Positions 57,479 to 64,000 of a DNA stretch of 64,000 nt are shown one piece after another. This stretch comes from an uncultured Eubacteriales bacterium (GTDB lineage Bacteria; Bacillota; Clostridia; Christensenellales; CAG-917). The notes beneath the pieces were generated by a model that was not told where the DNA came from, ran no database searches, and saw only the letters and a list, made by a program, of their open reading frames with translations. Both the position numbers and the translations under genes were made by a program. The stretch covers positions 18,974-82,973 of the forward strand of contig URAF01000009.1 in assembly GCA_900545885.1 (NCBI GenBank). Reading direction: 5' to 3'. Within the stretch, counting starts at the first letter, position 1, and every line of letters starts with the position of its first letter.

Positions 57479-60400
57479 TTATACAACGTCGTAAAATGCA
57501 ACAAACACGGTATCCCGTTCAATCTCGTATGTGGCGATATCAACAAGAGTTTTCGTTTCGTCACCCTTTACATACCAACCCTTGAACTCGTATCCTTCCA
57601 CATTGCAACCCAGATTGTTTTTGATTTCCGTATTCGTGACAGTGTCGCCCTGTGCGATGTATTCTACGGGGAAGAAGAACTGCGACGGACAGAATGTTTC
57701 TCCCGTTTCCGGATGTTTTGCCGTCAGGTCGTAGGACACTTTCATAAGTCGGACGAAAACAGCCCGCACCTCGTATGTGCCGCCGTTTTGCACCTGCGAG
57801 CCGTTTATGTTGACGGTTTTGTCGGCGGCGTAAATTTCTCCGCCGAAGATATCGCTTGTCCAGCCCTTAAACACGTAACCGACGGGAATTTTGTTTTCCG
57901 GAACGGTAAACGCCGCCAGATTCAGCTGATAATATCCCTCATAAGGAGCAATCGTGCGGCGATACAGGACGATCTGTTTCTCACCGATTCCCGTGAGTTC
58001 CGAAGCGGAGTCGACGGTGACCGTGATTCCCTTGTCCCAATATGCGTACAACCTGATGTGTTGCGCGTTGAATGTTGTGACGAAGGAAGATATAGCCTTG
58101 CCGGGGTAATATCCCGTGCTCTTTCCCTGCGCCGCAGACCAAGCAAAACAAATGTCGTTGCCGCTGTATTCGAAGGCGTCCGCTTTGAGGGTGTTTATAA
58201 CTTGCGACAGAGTGTATTCTCTCGTGATTTCCGTGAGACCGCCCTTGAACGGGTGTTCGTTGTCCGTAACATAAGTTATAAACACGCTTCCCTGACCGTC
58301 CAATACTTCGATTTGCTGCGCGTATGTGATACTGAAAGCGGACTCGTCGGAATTCACACTTTCTCCGAACTCGTCACTACCCAGCCAGAATCGGAGCGTG
58401 ACGACAAAAGTGCCCGCTTTTTTGAAGGTTATGCGATATTGCATGCCGTCGTCGTTGAGCGTGAACCAGTTCTGATTGTCGGTCACCGCCTGTTCGCCGA
58501 TGTAGGCATTGATACTGATGCTTCCGAGACTCAGCCTCACTCCGTTACTGTACAGCGCAGGTTTCACGACCGTATATTCCGTACCCGAGAAGTAGTTTTC
58601 AAACTTGAAAATATTTTCCGTCGTATTCCCCGAAATGTTCACGTTGGCAACGTAATATTCGCGCACGTAGTTGGTACCGCACAAATAATCGAGTCGCACT
58701 AGACAATACCCTTCCGTCGCCGCCACAATATCCTTAATCCTCTCGATAACCGTGTCGCGGTCGGCGTCGGCAACCGCATAAGTCGCCGTGTTTTCACGCG
58801 TATAAACGGTATATGACGACAGCACATAGTCCAACCTGTAAGTCAAATATTTCAGCACATAACTTCTTGCAACCAGCGAATCCGCAATGTTGTCTTTCGT
58901 GAGGAAATAGTTGGAGCTATATTGCGCTTTCACGACCGGTTCGCCGTCCTGATTGTAGCCGATAAAACCGTCCCTAAATGGTTTGCCGTCCACGGTAACT
59001 TCGAATCGGGCGTTTTTCTGCTCTACGGCGGGGAACAAAACATAGACATGATACGCTTCACCGTAATCGTTCGTCAGTTCGTATACCACGCATTTATCCT
59101 GAACCGACAGCGTGAAAACGAGATTGTTCGCCTGCACGGAACCGCATTCCCATATGCCGTCGGCAATGGTAAAAATCGCAGCATGTACGGGGTTTATTCC
59201 GTATTTGTCCTCGGCAGAATCCCCGCTGGGATAATACACGTCGATAAAACCGCCCTCTTTTCCCATCCATTCGTAGTTGAGAATGGGGAAATAAACTTGC
59301 TGACCGTTGAGAAAATCGTCTTGCGAAGTATACACCGAATAACGAGAGGTTTGTTCCGTAAGCTCGAGACGGTGCGTGTTTTCTTCAGTGTTGACGAAAG
59401 AAACAGAGGGGATTTCCCGCGTTGTCAGCTCAACGAGAGTGGTAAACGCACTGCCGTTTTCCGCACGCTTCGTGAAAAGAACTCCAACAGGTTCGGAAAA
59501 CGTGAATTGCACAGGAACATTTGCGACGGGCGAAGAAAAATCGACTTTGCCGTCAATTATCGCATAGGTTTTCCAGGTGACCCCCGACAAATCCAGATTA
59601 CCGCTGTCGGAGAGTTCCGAATATATATTCGCCAGATTTACCGTGTCTCCCGCGTCGAAACTTTTACCCTGTCTCACCGTAAAATTCTCTCTCAAACCCA
59701 GACCGCCCAAGGTGGTCGTCGTCATTGAGTCGGCATAAAGTCCGCTATTGGAGTCGGGCACATAACCGTAAATCTTCGTATCCACATCGAAAACGACGGC
59801 GCGATTTCTGCTGTCGGCAACCGTCGCGGAATTGACTCCGGCCTTCGGTGTTACAGTGTAGGAAAAACTGTACATATGCCTGTTATAAACCATATCCTCG
59901 TTAAAATCGGAAGTGCTGAAATAGAGGTTTATGAAGTTGTTTGATATGCCATAACCCTCAATTATGTCTTTTGACAGATTATTATTGTCAAGGTCGTCCG
60001 CGTTTCCGGGATAGTACAATTCTTCTCTGGAATAGGAATAGGCGTCGCCTTCGAGAAATTCATATTGAAAGTTATTCACTTTCAGAATGTGGTCGAAATC
60101 TATCGTCATTATCATATTCATGCTGCCCATTGCGCTGGCGATTTCCATGAAGCCCGTCACAGCCATGAATACCATAAGCGGAGAGCGGTAGTCGTCTCCG
60201 AGGTCGAATATGTAATACAGCTCTCCAGTATCCGCATGAAATTCCACCGAAAGGTTGCCGAAATATTTCCCTCCGTAGGTGGCGGGGAAATAGGCCGACG
60301 AAATCTTTTCTTCAGGAACGGCATTTTCGTCGAACCTGTAAAACGCCAACGGCTGTGCAAACGTCATCAGACGGTGATAGTAATCGTACAGTGACGCGGC

Positions 60401-61420
60401 CTCCCCCGAAATCCCCAGAAGTCCGGCATAAGGCGTGAACGGCTTGACGAGCTTGTAGTTGCCGTCTTCAGCGTATATGTAGGAATAAACGGGGTTGAAC
60501 GTCTCTATCATCGTCGGGTCGCCCGTCTCCTGCAAATAATGGGTTTTCACCTGATACCAGCCGTTTTCCAGCGGCAAATCGGGGCTTTCATAAGACCGTG
60601 AAAAACCTATGAATTCCGTAATGTTGAACTCAACCGTATATTTGGTAATTGTCTTGAGCCGTTCTTCGGTCGAGAGCCCCGCGGTCATCCAGTTCATGAA
60701 TACAATATCGAGATAAATGGGTTGCGACATGTCGAAATCGGACACTTTGACGAAAACGGTCTTTATGGTCTCGACTTCGGAAGCAACAGATTCACAAATA
60801 TACACGCTTGTACCGGTACGCGGATTTACGGCAACGCTGTAAAGCGACTGTTCCGACATGAACGGCACGGTGGTGTGGCAATCGTACTGTATGCGCAGCA
60901 AAAGATTGTCGTCTGTTTTCTCAAGATATATTTCTTCGGGGATAAGCGACTCCGTAAAGTCGTAATACCCCCCATACTCTTCGGTTTTGGAGCCCAAAAC
61001 AACGGTCTCGGGCATTATGTGCGCTTCGTAATTGATATCGTATATGCCGTTGATTGCAAATTCTTCCGCAACCCAGCTTGCATACAGGGTAACATCCTTC
61101 ATTTGCAAATACAGCAAGTCTTTGTCAAAGCGTTTTGTGCGTGCCTCGTCCATATACCATCCCGCAAACGCATACCCTACTCTTTTGGGTGTGGGTAATT
61201 CCGGAATTTCGTTGGCGCTGTATGTCAAATCGGCAAGAGGTGTATCGAGCCCTGCCGAACTGAAAGAAATAGTGTACTGTTTGTCACCGAAATTGTCTTG
61301 AATGATTTCAATCGGAGACTTGCTTTCATTTCCTAAAATCGTGTTGCAACCGACCAGACAGGCCGCGGCAAGCACGAGCATAAATAACAAGCACAATGTG
61401 TGTAGCTTTCTGTTTTTCAT
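57479..61420 (-). CDS. Giant lipoprotein with InlB-type (Listeria-Bacteroides) repeats
   Basis: 1,313 residues from ATG 61420, which has AGAGGG 7 nt upstream; the frame extends to 61465 but the signal peptide starts here. Lipobox LVGC (Cys25). An InlB B-repeat-like unit lies near the N-terminus (GYAFAGWYMDEARTKRFD, about 79-96), and two or three lie at the C-terminus (GYVFKGWTSDIFGG about 1,205; GYEFKGWYVKGDETK about 1,285). Between them are long beta-rich regions without a named match. Surface-anchored; such repeats are common in gut Firmicutes adhesin-like proteins. It ends 15 nt before the NEAT-like start, so it is probably in the same operon. Confidence 0.87.
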   Translation of the reverse strand: MKNRKLHTLCLLFMLVLAAACLVGCNTILGNESKSPIEIIQDNFGDKQYTISFSSAGLDTPLADLTYSANEIPELPTPKRVGYAFAGWYMDEARTKRFDKDLLYLQMKDVTLYASWVAEEFAINGIYDINYEAHIMPETVVLGSKTEEYGGYYDFTESLIPEEIYLEKTDDNLLLRIQYDCHTTVPFMSEQSLYSVAVNPRTGTSVYICESVASEVETIKTVFVKVSDFDMSQPIYLDIVFMNWMTAGLSTEERLKTITKYTVEFNITEFIGFSRSYESPDLPLENGWYQVKTHYLQETGDPTMIETFNPVYSYIYAEDGNYKLVKPFTPYAGLLGISGEAASLYDYYHRLMTFAQPLAFYRFDENAVPEEKISSAYFPATYGGKYFGNLSVEFHADTGELYYIFDLGDDYRSPLMVFMAVTGFMEIASAMGSMNMIMTIDFDHILKVNNFQYEFLEGDAYSYSREELYYPGNADDLDNNNLSKDIIEGYGISNNFINLYFSTSDFNEDMVYNRHMYSFSYTVTPKAGVNSATVADSRNRAVVFDVDTKIYGYVPDSNSGLYADSMTTTTLGGLGLRENFTVRQGKSFDAGDTVNLANIYSELSDSGNLDLSGVTWKTYAIIDGKVDFSSPVANVPVQFTFSEPVGVLFTKRAENGSAFTTLVELTTREIPSVSFVNTEENTHRLELTEQTSRYSVYTSQDDFLNGQQVYFPILNYEWMGKEGGFIDVYYPSGDSAEDKYGINPVHAAIFTIADGIWECGSVQANNLVFTLSVQDKCVVYELTNDYGEAYHVYVLFPAVEQKNARFEVTVDGKPFRDGFIGYNQDGEPVVKAQYSSNYFLTKDNIADSLVARSYVLKYLTYRLDYVLSSYTVYTRENTATYAVADADRDTVIERIKDIVAATEGYCLVRLDYLCGTNYVREYYVANVNISGNTTENIFKFENYFSGTEYTVVKPALYSNGVRLSLGSISINAYIGEQAVTDNQNWFTLNDDGMQYRITFKKAGTFVVTLRFWLGSDEFGESVNSDESAFSITYAQQIEVLDGQGSVFITYVTDNEHPFKGGLTEITREYTLSQVINTLKADAFEYSGNDICFAWSAAQGKSTGYYPGKAISSFVTTFNAQHIRLYAYWDKGITVTVDSASELTGIGEKQIVLYRRTIAPYEGYYQLNLAAFTVPENKIPVGYVFKGWTSDIFGGEIYAADKTVNINGSQVQNGGTYEVRAVFVRLMKVSYDLTAKHPETGETFCPSQFFFPVEYIAQGDTVTNTEIKNNLGCNVEGYEFKGWYVKGDETKTLVDIATYEIERDTVFVAFYDVV

Positions 61421-61469
61421 ATATGACCCTCTGAGCCATTTTTTGCCGCGTCCCGCCCGCGGCAATGTG

Positions 61470-64000
61470 TTACATTCCGAGCATACTGCTGTCGTATCTG
61501 GCTACTGCCATAAACTCCATCTTTGCCGCATAATCGGCATCGTCGACCGTGATGCCTTCCCACCAGCCGTCTTCGAAAATCGCGTCTTTCGCCGCGAAGT
61601 CGTACTCGGGCGAGGCAACGGCTTGTATGTCTTCCAGCAAAAGCCAAGAATCGTTGTTTGTGTATGCGTCCGGATTTTCGACTGCAACGCGGTACACCTT
61701 GATTTTGCCCTTTTTGGAGCCGTTTGCGGATGTAGTCACAGTATCGTATTTGGCGTCCATGTCCGTGAACGCGTTTTTATGCACTTTGCTGACCAGTCCG
61801 AACGTAATGCTCTTGTGCCCCGCGAGATAGTACACCGAACCTTCCATCATCTCGTAGCGTATGACGGCGTCGGAAGCTCCGAAGAACGAGTTTTTGCGGG
61901 AGGATACGCCTATTGCAAACGCTCCGAAACCGCGTTCCATTCCGCCCGCAACCGCAAGGAATTTGGCCTCGTAAACCGTTACGGGTACGGTGGCTTCGCT
62001 GTCGCTCGGCAGGGCCTTCTGATATTCCACGGCGTGCGACACATACTGAATAATACCGCTGAAGCCGTCATCGCTGTCCTTATCTCCGTTGAAGTAAATC
62101 TTGCCGGGTGCAAGGTCCGCCGCGGGAGTGGTTGCAGTGCCACCTATGGTGCTGGTGAATATCATTCTTTGTTCTTCGCCCTCCACGGGGAGAAAGCCTT
62201 TGAGCACCGCGGATTTGAAAGCGTAAGGACGCACTTCTTTCAGCGTTGCAAGCGGCAAAGCTATATGAGTGAAACCGCTGTTTTCAAACGCGCTTCTGCC
62301 GATTACTTCAATTCCTCCCGGTGTTATGCTCACGGTTTTGAGGTTTGCGGTATTCATAAAGGCTTCGTCGTCGATTGTTTTCACGTTTTTCCCGATATAA
62401 ACCTCCGCGAGGGTGCCGGCGTTTTTGAACGCTCCCGACGCGATTTTGACGACGGGCTTACCCTGATACTCCGCCGGAATCACTACGCGATATGTACCGT
62501 CTCCGAGAGCCAATGCGGTGGACGTGTCATATGCGGTAACAATGTATCCGCCTTCCGACTCACTGTATTCGTAACGCGCTCCGCCGGGTTTGTTGGCAAA
62601 CTGTGCCACCAAATAACGGTTTCTGGTCGTAGGCTCAGAAGCAACATAATTTTCGCCGAATTCGGTAAGCGAAACAATGTCGTATTCGGTGGAATTGTAA
62701 TCGCTGTTCGCTTCGATTGCGGCCCATATGGTCGCCTCGTCGACGGCCTGTCCGCTTGCCACGGATTCGATAAAGAACTGGACTTCGGACGACGGGTCCA
62801 TGCTGTTGTACGCCGTCACTCTGAACTTCACGGGTTCGCCCTGTTCGAAGGCACCCACGAAGAATATCCTTTCGGCAACCTGGTCGTAAGGTTTCCTGCT
62901 GCTAGTAAATGCGTACGCGCTCATTTCCGCAGGATATTCTCTTGTGTTCATAAGCACGCTGTCCAGCAATTCAAGTCCGCAAATAACCGAATAAGCCCTT
63001 GCGTCCGCACCGGAATCGTTCTGCGGATTGGACAAATACTGATGATCCAGAAGCGCATCACCGTCATAACCGGTGTAATCCGCTCTGTTTGCGCCGTAGT
63101 TGACAGCCTCGAACGAACTCGGCAGCACTAACCTCTTGAAAGACTGCAGCTGTTCCAATACATAAAATGCTCCAGCCTGAATGCTTTGCACTCCCTCGGG
63201 AACGGTTATCGTGCCGCTCTCGTCAACGGTACGGTAAGACACAAGAACCTTCCGTCCCTGTTCGTCCGTGGTATAAACGCCGTCACCCTCTTTGTAAAAC
63301 GCCGAGCCTGCTTCGAACGTCAGATTCGTCGGCATATCGGAAATGTGCTTCACGCTTGCGGGAACGGTTATGTCAAAATCGTGTTGTCCGGAATGCATGT
63401 CTTTGAAAAAACTTCTCATCATTACTTCCACGCCCGATTTCATATTCACTTCTTCAAGTTGTGTAAACCCGCAGAACGCGCCTTCGAGCAGCACTACGGA
63501 CTCGGGCAGGCTCAATTTCTTCAAAGGTACACCGTCGCCGCCGCTGACGCCGGTGATATATTCGATACCTTCGGGAAGAATTATTTTTTCAAGTGATGTA
63601 AAATTGGACAAAGCGAGCGCGCTAATGCCGAACACTTCGCGGTCGCTTCCGTACGCGCTCTCGGGGACGCCGCCGGCGGATCTCATGTCATCTTCACCTA
63701 TGGTCACACCTTCGGACAGTACGGAAATCACGGGTACACTTTTGAGCATATTGATATCGGTACCCTCGTAACTTATACCTTCGACATAGAACTTCCCTGA
63801 ATTGGAGTCATACGAATAGTACAGGAAGGGCGATTTCCAGCGAACTGTAACTACTGTGTTGTTTTCGACGGCAGCGGAAAAATCAAACGCGACACCATTC
63901 GCATCGACATAGGATATATCCTCGGCGTCCATATAATACTTTTTCACGCTTTCCGTCGCGGGACGAGTAACTTTATTACCCGGCACGACAAGCTCGCTGT
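61470..64000 (-). CDS. Large surface protein with BspA-type leucine-rich repeats, N-terminus beyond the right edge
   Basis: The frame is open from the right edge to the stop at 61470 (at least 843 codons). A GTG at 63986 is internal: the codons before it are also open, so the true start lies outside the window. Residues include LRR_5/BspA-like units such as LSNFTSLEKIILPEGIEYI near 63600, ASGAFKNAGTLAEVYIGKNVKTI and EAFMNTANLKTVSI near 62300-62440, and GRSAFENSGFTHIALP near 62250. Such repeats mediate protein or host-surface binding. The gene stops 50 nt before the next lipoprotein and is likely co-transcribed with it and the NEAT-like gene. Confidence 0.88.
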   Translation of the reverse strand, partial: SELVVPGNKVTRPATESVKKYYMDAEDISYVDANGVAFDFSAAVENNTVVTVRWKSPFLYYSYDSNSGKFYVEGISYEGTDINMLKSVPVISVLSEGVTIGEDDMRSAGGVPESAYGSDREVFGISALALSNFTSLEKIILPEGIEYITGVSGGDGVPLKKLSLPESVVLLEGAFCGFTQLEEVNMKSGVEVMMRSFFKDMHSGQHDFDITVPASVKHISDMPTNLTFEAGSAFYKEGDGVYTTDEQGRKVLVSYRTVDESGTITVPEGVQSIQAGAFYVLEQLQSFKRLVLPSSFEAVNYGANRADYTGYDGDALLDHQYLSNPQNDSGADARAYSVICGLELLDSVLMNTREYPAEMSAYAFTSSRKPYDQVAERIFFVGAFEQGEPVKFRVTAYNSMDPSSEVQFFIESVASGQAVDEATIWAAIEANSDYNSTEYDIVSLTEFGENYVASEPTTRNRYLVAQFANKPGGARYEYSESEGGYIVTAYDTSTALALGDGTYRVVIPAEYQGKPVVKIASGAFKNAGTLAEVYIGKNVKTIDDEAFMNTANLKTVSITPGGIEVIGRSAFENSGFTHIALPLATLKEVRPYAFKSAVLKGFLPVEGEEQRMIFTSTIGGTATTPAADLAPGKIYFNGDKDSDDGFSGIIQYVSHAVEYQKALPSDSEATVPVTVYEAKFLAVAGGMERGFGAFAIGVSSRKNSFFGASDAVIRYEMMEGSVYYLAGHKSITFGLVSKVHKNAFTDMDAKYDTVTTSANGSKKGKIKVYRVAVENPDAYTNNDSWLLLEDIQAVASPEYDFAAKDAIFEDGWWEGITVDDADYAAKMEFMAVARYDSSMLGM

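Noticed and set aside
1..64000. tRNA, rRNA, insertion sequences, prophage or integrative elements
   Set aside because: No cloverleaf-like sequences, transposase, integrase or phage genes were seen; genes are ordinary chromosomal families with uniform composition.

Overview
The window looks like chromosome from an uncultured Gram-positive anaerobe of the Bacillota, most likely a gut Clostridia (a Christensenellales-type lineage is my guess, not shown). The reasons are lipoprotein signal peptides with clear lipoboxes, AGGAGG-type ribosome binding sites, consensus sigma-A promoters, energy-coupling-factor (ECF) transport, a Firmicutes-type pst operon, and very large surface proteins with InlB-type and BspA-type repeats. 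Nearly every gene is on the minus strand. The exceptions are four plus-strand genes around 17.5-19.0 kb, 22.0-23.2 kb and 42.1-42.5 kb. I saw no tRNA, rRNA, insertion sequence, CRISPR array or prophage.

Layout. 1-13.2 kb is a single giant lipoprotein gene (more than 4,400 codons, running off the left edge). Long open frames on its opposite strand are shadows of its codon bias. 13.6-23.2 kb carries carbohydrate genes: a PIG-L deacetylase, a GH20 hexosaminidase, a DUF1624 acetyltransferase-like membrane protein, a GH127/DUF1680-like protein that has lost its cysteine motif, and an archaeal-type phosphoglycerate mutase. 23.4-30.1 kb holds a four-helix membrane protein, two paralogous condensation-fold acyltransferase-like genes flanking an HSL-type esterase, a permease-prefix membrane protein with an ECF-sigma-like promoter, and a YgjP-like metallopeptidase. 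30.2-34.4 kb is pstS-pstC-pstA-pstB-phoU, with a PstS whose two halves are in permuted order. 34.7-38.4 kb has an XRE regulator, a GlpA-like flavoprotein with an extra N-terminal domain, an APH-type kinase and a DUF1294 protein. 38.5-46.6 kb has a FtsX/LolD-type ABC exporter and three lipoprotein genes, one of them short and suspect.

46.7-64.0 kb is the most interesting part. A seven-gene, translationally coupled operon encodes a DtxR-like regulator, a YgbA-like cysteine-rich protein, a heterodimeric CydDC/YbtPQ-like ABC pair and a complete ECF transporter (S with a zinc ribbon, T, and a double ATPase). It follows a second DtxR-family gene and a broken ZIP metal transporter. Further upstream lie an SRPBCC protein, a methyltransferase, a NEAT-like membrane-anchored surface protein and two giant surface proteins. 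Both DtxR-family genes have near-consensus promoters with a GTTAG...TAAC element exactly 6 nt upstream of the -35 box. The operon leader carries three copies of the palindrome GTTCG(C/G)-N4-GCGAAC. I read this as a metal-regulated (iron, heme or siderophore) acquisition locus. The protein families and DNA elements are visible; the substrate is inferred.
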